From NCBI RefSeq assembly GCF_000336635.1, contig NZ_AOLY01000045.1:1-64000 (forward strand): a DNA stretch of 64,000 nt, read 5' to 3'. The notes under the pieces were generated by a model that was not told where the DNA came from, made no database searches, and was given only the letters and a program-made list of their open reading frames with translations. The position numbers were made by a program, and so were the translations under genes. This DNA is from Haloarcula japonica DSM 6131. GTDB lineage: Archaea > Halobacteriota > Halobacteria > Halobacteriales > Haloarculaceae. Shown here piece by piece: positions 41,831 to 51,606 of the stretch (positions are counted from its first letter, which is position 1; the number at the start of each line of letters is the position of its first letter).

Positions 41831-43027
41831 TTAGATGTATCCCATTTCTTCTAGGTGTTCAACTGTGGCGTCGTCGATATCGCGTTCAGTGTTGGCAGCT
41901 TTCCTCGCAAGAATCGAATCAATCTTCGAACGGGCCTCCTGCTTGTCAAACCCTGGTAAGCCGTAGGACTCGTGTCCGGGAGTGAACATCTTGTACGAAT
42001 CGACGATGTTGTTCTTGTACCGAACTTGCTTCCCGAACGGTTTCTGTAATAATAAGACCAAGTAAACTAACGAAGCGGTAATCTGTGATCCTTCAACGAA
42101 TACGTGTCCGCCGTCATCGTCCCAGATGCTCTGGATAGTTCGCTCAAATCCACCGGTTAACTGGATAAGACGCTCAATTGGATCGGCAAGAGTGCCGTAC
42201 CGAATGTGACGGAGGTGATTGTATCCAGTTTCTCGGTCACCACCATCGATGAATCCGTCTGTCTGTCCGATGTCGATATCATGTCTCATTGCGTCTGCGA
42301 TAGTCGGAACCAAATCCACATGGTGAAAGAGATCATCGACGTTTTCGGGCTCAAGATCGGGGTGAATGAACGTCGTCGGGACGTAGACGACTTCAGGTGT
42401 GGCAGCATGTGTGTGCCCGAAGAAGCCGTATTCACCGAGCAGTTCGCCGTGGTCGCTCGTATACACCACTAGGGTGTCATCTGCGAGACCGCGTTCGTCC
42501 AAGACATCAAGAACCCGTTGGAATTCTTCGAAAGAGCGCTCTACACCCTGCTTATAATCAGTTTGTGCTTGTACCGGTTGGGTCGAAATTCTCTCAAAGT
42601 ACTCATCAGCCGTCTCGCTTGCGTACTCGTACTGATCCCACTCGAACCCGTTGTACGGTGCGTGCCCACCAGGACGGCGGACCACATGGACGAACGGTGG
42701 GTTTGCTTCCTCGATAGTCGTTCGCGACGGGGAGTTGAAGATGTCTGCAATGCCGTCGTTCATCCCCCCTTTGGCTCCCATTGACGTCTCGTGTGTATCT
42801 ATGTCGAAGACAGAGCGCACATCGTGTGGCACTGTGTGCTTGAAGCTGTGGATCCCGCTTCGGGGGGGTAGCAGTCCCGTCAGCAGACTCCCGAAAGATG
42901 TTGGGGTGTGAGTCGATGCTGCGATAGTTTTGTGCGTAGGTCCGAAAGAAGACAGGGTGTCTGCTATCGTGTCATATCTGACAGCGTCGTCGACGTAGAT
43001 GAGGACATTCTCGACATCCAAATCCAT
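41831..43027 (-). CDS. Alkaline-phosphatase/sulfatase-fold hydrolase
   Basis: The 398-residue enzyme has VLIYVDDAVRYDTI with metal-binding aspartates, a nucleophile region THTPTSFGSLLTG in which threonine takes the place of the sulfatase cysteine, VVYTSDHGELLGEYGFFGH with later ligands, and the C-terminus VEHLEEMGYI. Threonine there points to a phosphatase, phosphodiesterase or phosphotransferase rather than a formylglycine sulfatase. It may remove or add groups on the surface glycan. The ATG at 43027 fits the family start. Confidence 0.82.
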   Translation of the reverse strand: MDLDVENVLIYVDDAVRYDTIADTLSSFGPTHKTIAASTHTPTSFGSLLTGLLPPRSGIHSFKHTVPHDVRSVFDIDTHETSMGAKGGMNDGIADIFNSPSRTTIEEANPPFVHVVRRPGGHAPYNGFEWDQYEYASETADEYFERISTQPVQAQTDYKQGVERSFEEFQRVLDVLDERGLADDTLVVYTSDHGELLGEYGFFGHTHAATPEVVYVPTTFIHPDLEPENVDDLFHHVDLVPTIADAMRHDIDIGQTDGFIDGGDRETGYNHLRHIRYGTLADPIERLIQLTGGFERTIQSIWDDDGGHVFVEGSQITASLVYLVLLLQKPFGKQVRYKNNIVDSYKMFTPGHESYGLPGFDKQEARSKIDSILARKAANTERDIDDATVEHLEEMGYI

Positions 43028-43163
43028 AGTGACCAATCAGAAGACTATCGGAAGGAAAGTAAGATGCCCATTAATCGAGAAAGTAGTCAGTCATTTAACT
43101 AGTTTAATCGCGAATCTCGACTGCTGGCGATAAAAGCTGCCGATGGATTGTCATAGTCAATTC

Positions 43164-44138
43164 CTACTTGTGTATCGTATTCGTTCTACAGCGATGGAGC
43201 AGTCTGACTATCGTATGTGCCGCCACATATGTAGGTTTCCCGCCACACGCGACGGCCGAGTACACGAGCCTCGATCTGTCAAGAGGCTGGTATCGCAACG
43301 ACTTAAGAAGGTACTTTCTGGCATCGCTGTAGTAACCGTTCTTCAGCGCTTCCTGTCCGAGAGATTCGGTCGTTGCGGCCATGAATGCGCGCTCACATCG
43401 CCACCCGTACTCCGCGGCTAATTCTCTATGTTTCTCAACGAATAATGGGTAGGAGATGTCCCGCTTCTCCTCAAAATTATCGCTGATTCGGGAATCTTCC
43501 GTCACACGACGACGGGTCGTGAGTGGCTCCGACACCGGTTTAAATTCACAGTGACAAGACAGGCGGAGGAGCCAGTCTCGATCCTGCCAGCTCGGAAAGT
43601 CCGTATCAGGGAGGCCGGCTGCTCTGATGACATCACGGCGGACCATAATTGTCGTAAATTCACCGAGAGACCTGCCGCGAAGGATTTGTTCGGTGACTTG
43701 CCCCTCAAGAGAGAATACAACTGTCCGCTCATAGTCGTCATACACGTACTTGGAACCGGTGTAGACAACGCCGACCTCCGGACCTGCCTCACGGAACGCT
43801 TCTACTTGCTTCTCGATTTTCACCGGGTCCCAGTCGTCATCGTCATCGAGGAAAGCGATGTACTCGCCGTTCGATTCGCGTATACCGGTGTTCCGGGCCT
43901 CGTTTGCACCTCTGTTTTCATTGTGTCTGATGATCTCTACGTTTGTATCACTGTGAGTGAAGGAATCGAGAGTGTCCCTCGCCGGAGTCGGTGAGTGATC
44001 ATCGACCACAATCAACTCAATGCGATCATATGTTTGGTTGTGAACGCTCTTAACTGCGTTCCGGAGGTTATCTGGGCGTTTGTACGTCGGAAGGACCACA
44101 CTCACGAGTGGGTCGTTTATATTTCGCGTCCTTGTCAT
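43164..44138 (-). CDS. Glycosyltransferase family 2 protein
   Basis: The 324-residue GT-A enzyme has VSVVLPTYKRPDNLRNAVKS, ELIVVDDHSPTPARDTL, GANEARNTGI and FLDDDDDWDPVKIEKQ with the DxD metal site (about residues 93-101), and SWQDRDWLLRL further on. This is the common form of cytoplasmic GT2 enzymes that extend lipid-linked glycans. A helical C-terminal extension after about residue 230 has no recognised role. It is in the same direction as the flanking phosphatase-fold genes. Confidence 0.9.
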   Translation of the reverse strand: MTRTRNINDPLVSVVLPTYKRPDNLRNAVKSVHNQTYDRIELIVVDDHSPTPARDTLDSFTHSDTNVEIIRHNENRGANEARNTGIRESNGEYIAFLDDDDDWDPVKIEKQVEAFREAGPEVGVVYTGSKYVYDDYERTVVFSLEGQVTEQILRGRSLGEFTTIMVRRDVIRAAGLPDTDFPSWQDRDWLLRLSCHCEFKPVSEPLTTRRRVTEDSRISDNFEEKRDISYPLFVEKHRELAAEYGWRCERAFMAATTESLGQEALKNGYYSDARKYLLKSLRYQPLDRSRLVYSAVACGGKPTYVAAHTIVRLLHRCRTNTIHK

Positions 44139-44229
44139 GGTGTGTTTAGCGAGTTGGTTCGGAAGCGACAGTCGTTATGCAAGGGAGTACAATTAACCCG
44201 TTTCCCGAGAGAGTCGCAGTAGGCGAGTG

Positions 44230-45711
44230 TCACTGGAGATATCCTAGTTCTTCGAGACGGGCCTTACTGTCCGTGCTGATAGTGTCATCGTTCGACGACC
44301 CACGGGAGAGTCGACCAAGTTCGGCTCGAAGTTCCATCCTGAGACGTTCGGAGACCTCGGGATTCATAGACGTTACGTCATCCTGTTCGGCAGGGTCCTC
44401 GTGACGGTTGTACAATTCGGTTTTCTCCGGTGCCTCGATGATCTTCCAGTCCGTAGTCTTGAGTGCCCGAAGCGGACGGTCAAACCGCGTCGCTGCTCGG
44501 TCGAACGATGACACTGATTCCCGGAGCGCATCCATCGACGGTTGTGGGACAAGATACTCAGCGATAGCTCGATCCCGTGTAGGGACAGCCCCGTTTTGTG
44601 GGACTAAGCTATGCGTCGAGACGGCGGGGTCGGTTGGGGCGGCAGCGTCCGCGAGGTCTATAATGGTCGGATACAGGTCACGGACTTCGACAGGCCCGGT
44701 AACATCATCCTCATCAAAGAGCTCTGGATACCGAACGAAGAGTGGAACGTGAACCAACGTCTCGTAGAGGCAGTATTGGTGATCCATTAGCCCGTATTCC
44801 CCGATGTTTTCTCCGTGGTCACCGACCAGAATGACAGCAGTTTCCTCAAGAATATCTAGGTCGATAAGCGTGTCATAGAGCCGTTTCAATTGCGTATCCA
44901 AATAGGCCAGTTCCGCTTTGTACAATGCTTTGAATAATTTGATGTCGGATTTCGTCAGTTCCTGGTCTCCAGCAACATACTGCCACGGGTTTTGATCGAG
45001 GTCCGAGACACGCGATTGATCAATATCATCAGGCAAATACTCGTCAATAAACGAGGCAGGTGGCTCATATGGAAGGTGAGGCTCAATATAGTTTAAGAAA
45101 TAGAAGAACGGACGATCTTTCTGCGCTTCTTCTTTCAACCAGTTAATTGTCCGAGACGTAGTGTGGCGCGCACCGTCGTCCCGACGGCCTGCGAAGAACT
45201 TCGCGTATCCGGTTGTAGCCGCGCCCTTGAGTAAATCTACGGGGCCTTGCCCTTTAAATACACTTAACAGAGAGTCCCCTGTCGCGGTTGTGTTCCGGTC
45301 ACTGATGACACTCGAGAGTTCTGGAGCGTCCCAGAAGAGATCCCATTTCATCGAGAACTCGTCGAAGCCATCATCAAATCCAAATTCCGGGCTTATCCAG
45401 ACGTTTCCGGAGATGCCTGCTGTTCGATACCCCGCGTCGGAGAGTTGGGATGCAAGTGAGCCAGAGTCCGGTTCGAATCGGTGGTTGCCAGCGTGGACCC
45501 CATGTGACGACGTATACTTTCCAGTGAACATCCCAGCATGAGAGGGGAGTGTCCACGGTGCGGTGGCCGTGGCGTCGCTGAACGTAGTCCCTTCATCAGC
45601 TATACGTGACACTGTCGGCATCAATCCGGACTCAAGACCCGGGAGGACGGTTCGTGCCCGCGCCGTATCAAGAACTACGAACAGAACGTTTGGATGAGAT
45701 CTGGCCGTCAT
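44230..45711 (-). CDS. Sulfatase-family (alkaline-phosphatase superfamily) protein
   Basis: This 493-residue enzyme has NVLFVVLDTARARTVLPG at the metal site, PWTLPSHAGMFTGKY with threonine or serine in place of the sulfatase cysteine, FFYFLNYIEPHLPYEPP, LVGDHGENIGEYGLMDHQ and a C-terminal ARLEELGYLQ. It is longer than the other three superfamily members of the island and closest to standard arylsulfatase-like proteins. The lack of cysteine argues against formylglycine unless a serine is converted. It is divergent from the next gene, sharing a 200-base promoter region. The ATG at 45711 is preferred. Confidence 0.84.
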   Translation of the reverse strand: MTARSHPNVLFVVLDTARARTVLPGLESGLMPTVSRIADEGTTFSDATATAPWTLPSHAGMFTGKYTSSHGVHAGNHRFEPDSGSLASQLSDAGYRTAGISGNVWISPEFGFDDGFDEFSMKWDLFWDAPELSSVISDRNTTATGDSLLSVFKGQGPVDLLKGAATTGYAKFFAGRRDDGARHTTSRTINWLKEEAQKDRPFFYFLNYIEPHLPYEPPASFIDEYLPDDIDQSRVSDLDQNPWQYVAGDQELTKSDIKLFKALYKAELAYLDTQLKRLYDTLIDLDILEETAVILVGDHGENIGEYGLMDHQYCLYETLVHVPLFVRYPELFDEDDVTGPVEVRDLYPTIIDLADAAAPTDPAVSTHSLVPQNGAVPTRDRAIAEYLVPQPSMDALRESVSSFDRAATRFDRPLRALKTTDWKIIEAPEKTELYNRHEDPAEQDDVTSMNPEVSERLRMELRAELGRLSRGSSNDDTISTDSKARLEELGYLQ

Positions 45712-45910
45712 TGAAATCCAATGTTTCACCGACAGGTATAGTTATGCGACCCAAAACTGGGCTCATGGTTGCCAGTTCATTCAGAGGGTCTTTATCGAGC
45801 AACGGGCTACGCTGTACTCGGTCATTGAATTAACAGGTGCCAGCACCACGTCAGTAACTGTTGATATACGGAACCATTAACAAAGAATCAATGCCGCATT
45901 CGGGTTTATA

Positions 45911-47329
45911 ATGAGCGAGGAAGCCGCCGATCCACCAAATATTATCTGGATTACTCTGGACAGTATTCGACATGACCACACAACGTTAAATGGCCATACG
46001 CGGCCAACGACACCGAATCTGGAACGAATCGCTCGTAAGACACGTGGTGTCGGGTTTACTAATTGCATTGCCGCTGCGAACTGGTCGTTGCCGTCGGCAG
46101 CGTCGATACATACCGGAGCGTTCCCCGAACGACACCGAACAGGCTACGGGACTAACAAACTCCCACAGAGCGTTGATACCGTCGCTGAGCGGTTGCGTGA
46201 GCAAGGATATCAAACAGTTGGTATTTCGGCAAACCACTACTTCAGCGAGGCCACCGGTCTTGATCGTGGCTTTGACACATTCAAGCAAATCAATCCTAAG
46301 GAATTTCTCAAAGAAGTTAATCCGTTAACTGTGCTCCGTTTTCTTTATAATGTCCGTTCCCACTCTGGTGGGTTTACTGTAGAGAAAACAAAGCACCGGC
46401 CTGACTTCTTCGTCAACGAGATCGTCAAGAAACAGCTATCGTCTCGAGCCGGATCGGAGGAGCCATTCTTCTTATCAGCTCATTACCACGGGGCACACGT
46501 TCCATACTATCCGCCACCGGCATGGAAAGACCGATTCGCTTCAGATCTCATCGAGTCCCCAAAGGCAGCTAGCGAGCGCGCTTTCCGTCACACCACTGAC
46601 CTTCACAAAGGAATCGCAAACGTCAGTGAGTTCAAAGAGCGGGACTGGAACGCGCTGAACGTGATGTACGACACCCTGATAGCGTACTCCGATTCACTTG
46701 TCGGAGATCTCTTCGATCATATGCAGTCGCTCGATCTGGATAACACTGTTTTCGTTGTGACCGCTGACCATGGTGATCTACTCGGTGAGTACGGTCTGCT
46801 TGGCCACAAGTTCGTCCTCCATGACGGGTTAGTGCATGTACCGGCTATCGTACACGGGCTTGATTCTGTAGTGGGCAAGGCTGACGAACTCGTCCAACAC
46901 GTCGACATCATGCGAACGCTCGTCGAATATGTCGGTGGCGATACTACTGGTCTTGATGGCGTGGACCTGCGAACCGGCCACCGGACAGCAGCTCTTAGTC
47001 AACGTGGCGCTGGTATCCAAGAACCAATCTCAGAGATAAAAGGGTATAATCCTTCATTCAACTCCGACCGTCTCCGCGACGCGGCGATCAGTTCACTTCG
47101 GACTCATGATTTCAAATACCAACACAGCGCCAAAGGCAACGCGCTATTCGAACTCCCGGATGAAGAGTCCGACGTCTCGACGAAGTACCCCGGCCGTTTA
47201 GACGAACTTGAAACGGACCTCATGGGTCGACTCGACAGAATCGATACGGAGAAAATAGACGAGGAAAGAGCTGAATTTAGCGACGATGTAAGAGACCACC
47301 TTTCAGATCTGGGTTACGTAGTCGAGTAG
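45911..47329 (+). CDS. Sulfatase-family (alkaline-phosphatase superfamily) protein
   Basis: The 472-residue enzyme has NIIWITLDSIRHDHT with metal ligands, NWSLPSAASIHTGAFP with serine at the nucleophile position, FFLSAHYHGAHVPYYPP, VVTADHGDLLGEYGLLGH and the C-terminal HLSDLGYVVE. Ser-type sulfatases exist but need a radical maturase; a phosphodiesterase-like role is equally open. TTTATA just before the ATG is too close to be its TATA box; the ATTAAC run near 45877 fits better. It is divergent from the 493-residue paralogue. Confidence 0.84.
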   Translation: MSEEAADPPNIIWITLDSIRHDHTTLNGHTRPTTPNLERIARKTRGVGFTNCIAAANWSLPSAASIHTGAFPERHRTGYGTNKLPQSVDTVAERLREQGYQTVGISANHYFSEATGLDRGFDTFKQINPKEFLKEVNPLTVLRFLYNVRSHSGGFTVEKTKHRPDFFVNEIVKKQLSSRAGSEEPFFLSAHYHGAHVPYYPPPAWKDRFASDLIESPKAASERAFRHTTDLHKGIANVSEFKERDWNALNVMYDTLIAYSDSLVGDLFDHMQSLDLDNTVFVVTADHGDLLGEYGLLGHKFVLHDGLVHVPAIVHGLDSVVGKADELVQHVDIMRTLVEYVGGDTTGLDGVDLRTGHRTAALSQRGAGIQEPISEIKGYNPSFNSDRLRDAAISSLRTHDFKYQHSAKGNALFELPDEESDVSTKYPGRLDELETDLMGRLDRIDTEKIDEERAEFSDDVRDHLSDLGYVVE

Positions 47330-47580
47330 CGACGCTAGAGAACGAGTATGCAGAGCGACTACTCGCCGATTCCCCATCAGTACGGGACGCGATTTTCTCA
47401 ACGTGTGTCCTCGGTTTAAACATATTTTGTTACTTGAGGTTTTTCGAATGGGCCAGATTATGATTCTCCGTCCCGGAACGTGAACTTCGGAGTGAAACCG
47501 CGGGCAGATCCTGGTTTTAGCTACATATAGTTACTCTAACCCATGCAGTCTGGTTTACCTTTACGAAGATGGCACTCGCC

Positions 47581-48798
47581 TCACTGGTCGAACAGAGAGC
47601 TGTATAATCGGAGGTACCGATTGACCATCTGTTCAACGGTGAATTGGTCGTGGACACGTTCGTACCCCTGCTTCCCAAAGCGTTCTCTGGTCATTTTGTC
47701 CGTGAATTCCCGCATTGCTGCTGCCATCTGCATCGGTTCGTCAGGTGGAACCAATCGCCCGGTTTCGCCGTCAAGGACAACTTCTCTCACACCGTTGATA
47801 TCAGTAGCGACGACGGGGCATTCGGCGGCCATCGCCTCAAGAATCGTTACCGGCAATCCCTCAAACGCTGATGCTGAGACAAAGACATCTGCGGCTGCGT
47901 AATACCCGTGAATCTCTGGAACACGTCCTGTGATCGTTACAGCGTCAGATAGGCCTGCATCATCAACCTTCGTTCGAAGCGACGATTCGAGCGACCCCCA
48001 TCCGACGATGAGGAGATGTGCAGATGTAGAGTGGTCGACAACGCCTTTCATGGCCTCAATGAGAGTCCGCTGTCCCTTTTGCGGCTCATAGCGGGCAACA
48101 TTGAGATAGAGGGGATCGGAATCTGAGATCCCCCATTCTTCTCTCACAGTGCTACCATCGGTTGAACCCACGGAACTAGCGAATGCATCCACATCGATTC
48201 CATTCGGAATTGTGCTCCACCTGCCTTGGGTGTCTGAGTCGAAGATTCCGCTACTACCGGTAAAGGCCGTCTGGACACCTTTCGAGACGGCAACAGTCCG
48301 AGAATCAAGTGAACGAGTAATTCGTTCTGCGACCCGCTCAATGGGATGGTAGTTAGCAGGGACGTTGTGCTGTGTGCTCACGATATGGTCAACGTCAGAT
48401 ACCGAACCGACAAGTCGTCCGAGTGCCTGCGAATACGGCAGGTGGCAGTGGAGGATATCGAACGAAGCTTGGTGGAAGAATCGAAGCAGACGAGGAATCG
48501 ACCGAGGATCAAACTGGGGGTACTCTCCGACTGCACCGAAATCAACAACGCGGGCACCTGCGTCTTCGAAGTCCTGCCGGAGCGTATCATCGCCACCGAA
48601 AAAGCAGACTGTGCAGTCGAAGTTCTGTTTTTGCGCCCGTTCGACAAGGTTCAGAACAATAGTCGGTGCGCCATCCGGTGCGAGCTTGTTAATAAGGAAG
48701 CAGACGCGTATCGATTCATCCTGGGACCGGTGGTAGCTCTCTCCATATATGTCAGAGTCCGCCGTCCCAGTTTCGCCTAGTATTTCGGAGTCACTCAC
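47581..48798 (-). CDS. Glycosyltransferase family 4 protein
   Basis: The 405-residue GT-B enzyme shows IRVCFLINKLAPDGAPTIV at the N-terminal domain, LHCHLPYSQALGRLV, VAVSKGV, and in the C-terminal domain LYLNVARYEPQKGQRTLIEA, VTITGRVPEI and SAFEGLPVTILEAMAAECPVV with the E-x7-E nucleotide-sugar motif. It transfers a sugar from a nucleotide donor to the growing glycan. GTG 48798 is taken as start; a TTG at 48843 would add 15 residues. Directly upstream lies a decayed fragment of a related gene. Confidence 0.86.
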   Translation of the reverse strand: MSDSEILGETGTADSDIYGESYHRSQDESIRVCFLINKLAPDGAPTIVLNLVERAQKQNFDCTVCFFGGDDTLRQDFEDAGARVVDFGAVGEYPQFDPRSIPRLLRFFHQASFDILHCHLPYSQALGRLVGSVSDVDHIVSTQHNVPANYHPIERVAERITRSLDSRTVAVSKGVQTAFTGSSGIFDSDTQGRWSTIPNGIDVDAFASSVGSTDGSTVREEWGISDSDPLYLNVARYEPQKGQRTLIEAMKGVVDHSTSAHLLIVGWGSLESSLRTKVDDAGLSDAVTITGRVPEIHGYYAAADVFVSASAFEGLPVTILEAMAAECPVVATDINGVREVVLDGETGRLVPPDEPMQMAAAMREFTDKMTRERFGKQGYERVHDQFTVEQMVNRYLRLYSSLFDQ

Positions 48799-49201
48799 TG
48801 CTCGTAAACCTCTCCGAGTTGGAATCTGTCGTCTGCCGCTCAATTAGTTCTCTATCGGTGTGTTGCCGAGAGAACGTAGATGAAACGAGATGATAGAGTG
48901 GCAACGTCCTCTGTCCTACCGTGCCAGAGCGGCCATTCTTCTTTGGACCAACCTCGCTGACTGCGCTACCGTGTGTTCGGGTTTCATGTTCATCAGTGAG
49001 TCCAGAAAGTACTGTACTCGTTAACGCACCCAGGATTCCGAACAACAAAGTCTTGCTGGCGTGTTCTATAATCGATGCGGTTTGTTTTGGTGCGGTTACA
49101 GATTGGCTCGTCTCAGACTGGTCTCGGCTGAGGGCACATATATAGTAAGTCATTCCCCTGACTCCACCAGAAAAGAGGTTCCGAGTGGCGCGTAAACTAT
49201 G
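48791..49201 (-). pseudogene. Decayed N-terminal fragment of a family 4 glycosyltransferase
   Basis: In one frame this region reads SGGVRGMTYYICALSRDQ, close to VGGAPYHIHALSRDQ at the start of the intact enzyme at 51607-52806. Downstream similarity fades quickly and no catalytic domain follows. Codon use is poor. It is best seen as the remains of a duplicated or deleted glycosyltransferase gene. Confidence 0.45.
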
Positions 49202-49204
49202 CAT

Positions 49205-49585
49205 TTGTATGAGTTCATTGAAGACCGATGCTTATTGTTAAGCCTATACTGTCCGGGTTAGGCGGTCTTTAGTTTGATTTGAGAGGAAGATGGGTGGGTT
49301 CTTTATTATCGGTGGCAGGAACCACCCAACTCAGCGGTTGGTTAGAGTGTTTAGGTTTCTATGCTGCATGCAGACGGTGGGGTGCGATATTCAGAAAGTG
49401 TGTGGCAAGTTTTGTACCTGATGAACGGTTGTCGACCTGTACTGAAAGGCCGTCCATGTTTCTTCACGTGGTGGCTAAGTACCGTCGTCGTATTCACCAA
49501 CCACGAACACGGAGACAATTCAGGAGTACCGTGGTTACAACGTAAGAAATCCTCTGTTATACCCACAATGAGCTTTGACGTGTGA
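49205..49585. other. Intergenic stretch, possibly decayed gene
   Basis: About 380 bases between the glycosyltransferase fragment and the membrane protein. No complete gene is visible; open frames on both strands lack haloarchaeal codon bias. Confidence 0.35.
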
Positions 49586-51376
49586 TCAGTTATCCGGCGA
49601 AACCGACCAACCGCTGAACCCACCGTTTGTGTACACTTTGTTCGCAGTCGGGTCGTTGTGGAACCGAGCCAGACTGTCTTCGCCGTATCTGAATAGATAC
49701 TCCTGTTGCTGTTCCGTGAAATAGGGTGCCGTATGTTGCTCCGTATCATATGTTTTCGTCATGACGTAGCTTCGGCCGAACGTATCTGCCGCTGTGACAT
49801 CTGCTCCGAAGTAGCCGAGGTTTCGTGGAATATTGTTGTTGAGGTTAATATCGGCCGGATAGTATCTCGGACTATCTTTACCGACGACGAATGCTTGCAT
49901 CTTGTGCGACGTATCCATTGCATGAATCGGGACCCCCTGCTCGTAGTGGTTTACCATGTATTGCGTCCCGTCGTATTCGGCGTATGTCATGTGCTTATTC
50001 GGTTCGTATGCCGCCCCAGCAGCCAGTACCGCACTCGTGATCATAAGGATCGCTAATACTACCGTAATGCCGGACCGTTGCTCACTAGCGCTGTGCACGA
50101 GTGCGAGGGCAACTAAGACAGCGGCGAACAGTAGCGAGTACCGGTTCGCTCTGATGATTCCCTTTACGATGAGATTTCCGAGCAGAAACGTCCCTGCGAT
50201 GGCGATGCCGGCAGTGAAATGCGTTGTTCCGAGTCCCCAGTCGTACCGTGGACCGCGCCATAAGAACCAGTAAAGAGTCACCAGAGATACTACACCGGCT
50301 ATGGCGAAGTAGATCGTAGTAGACCCGTACAGTGTGACGAATTTCTCCGCGAGTTGTACCGGGGAGAACTCTACAGATCCCGCTTTTTGCAGCTCCTCTG
50401 CCGCGGGTGTCGCCTCGTTCTGAGAGTTAATCACATTTGCAATCGCCTGTTGCGTCTGGCCAAACTTCGTTAGCCACGCGAACAGCAGTGGGAGGAATGC
50501 GACCCCCAATCTCGGACTGAGGGACCGTACATTCGTCAGCGAGAGGCGACCGTACACACCGGAATACACCGCAGTCAGCAATAAAAGCCCCACCATGAAC
50601 AGGGTCGTCATAGGGTGTGAATAGATGATGAATACGCCGATAAGCAAAAATAAGACAACGTACTCGTTGTCGTTGCTCCGCCGGTATAGTTCCGTAAGCG
50701 TCAGCAGTACCGGGACAATCATGAACGAGTTTATCGCTGGGTGGTTCGAGAGATGAAAAGTCGTATAAATAAGGGGTGCTCCCGCAGCCAGTCCCGCTGC
50801 CAGACTTCCGGACTGACCAGAAATGGTTCGGACAAGGACACCGATACCAACAATCTGTACCGTTGTGAACAACAACGCGGTCAAGTACGGAATAGCATCA
50901 AATGGGACGCCCAGCATCGTCATCTGTGCCATCAGTACGTGTTCGCCCGGGTACCAGATGCCTGGAAGCGAACCCGTTGCCAGGATCCCTTTTATGTCGC
51001 CGAAGTGTCGCAACGCGTCGGCTCTTCCCTGTCCGTAGAACCTGTAACCTCGTGCTTTCGGCAGGAAGAAAAACAACGCATAGTTAGCAATGATGAGGCC
51101 AAGGCCGTGTCGCCAGTATCCCGACTCTGTTACCGCCGCAGCGATCAAGGTCAGTATCCCGCCCCCAAGTACAATATAAAAAAGATACCAAAACGACTGA
51201 GGTAGCGCGTCGACGAGCGATGTTTCGTACCCCGTTGCTGGCTGTATCATGAGGAACATACCGCTTTCGAGGACGAGGAACCCTGCCAGAACAATTACCA
51301 GGTACTCCTGTAGATCTCGGTTCGCAAACTGATAGGTGTCAAATAACTTCCTGTCAATATCTGTCTTGTAGCCCAT
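49586..51376 (-). CDS. Large multi-pass membrane protein, possible GT-C glycosyltransferase
   Basis: This 596-residue protein has 11-13 predicted transmembrane helices in its first 450 residues, then an extracytoplasmic domain (about 470-596). It does not carry the WWDYG motif of AglB oligosaccharyltransferases. A large loop after the second helix pair with acidic and aromatic residues (YRFYGQGRADALRHFGD) is reminiscent of GT-C enzymes that use lipid-linked donors. In this island it may transfer or polymerise sugars outside the membrane. The assignment is tentative; the protein could also be a transporter. Confidence 0.65.
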   Translation of the reverse strand: MGYKTDIDRKLFDTYQFANRDLQEYLVIVLAGFLVLESGMFLMIQPATGYETSLVDALPQSFWYLFYIVLGGGILTLIAAAVTESGYWRHGLGLIIANYALFFFLPKARGYRFYGQGRADALRHFGDIKGILATGSLPGIWYPGEHVLMAQMTMLGVPFDAIPYLTALLFTTVQIVGIGVLVRTISGQSGSLAAGLAAGAPLIYTTFHLSNHPAINSFMIVPVLLTLTELYRRSNDNEYVVLFLLIGVFIIYSHPMTTLFMVGLLLLTAVYSGVYGRLSLTNVRSLSPRLGVAFLPLLFAWLTKFGQTQQAIANVINSQNEATPAAEELQKAGSVEFSPVQLAEKFVTLYGSTTIYFAIAGVVSLVTLYWFLWRGPRYDWGLGTTHFTAGIAIAGTFLLGNLIVKGIIRANRYSLLFAAVLVALALVHSASEQRSGITVVLAILMITSAVLAAGAAYEPNKHMTYAEYDGTQYMVNHYEQGVPIHAMDTSHKMQAFVVGKDSPRYYPADINLNNNIPRNLGYFGADVTAADTFGRSYVMTKTYDTEQHTAPYFTEQQQEYLFRYGEDSLARFHNDPTANKVYTNGGFSGWSVSPDN

Positions 51377-51606
51377 ATGTTGCTCTTGTGGATGTTAGTC
51401 GCTATCGGTCTGCCGTTGATCCAATCTTGAAACACTCTTACGCTGTCCCATTATTAAGTAATCAGAAACTAACGGGCCAAGAGCAGGAATCCGCAAACCT
51501 ATGGCTCGAAGAGACTGGTGTTGATGCGCAGTCGATACCGGATAGTGTGCCATCATAGAAATCGCAGATAGCACCCATTCTCGTTAGTATCCATTGAAAC
51601 AGCCTA

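Noticed and set aside
47343-47385. Minus-strand GIGE-stop ending similar to the GFGE end of the 57-residue membrane protein
   Set aside because: An in-frame stop lies a few codons upstream and no membrane segment precedes it; too short to call a remnant.
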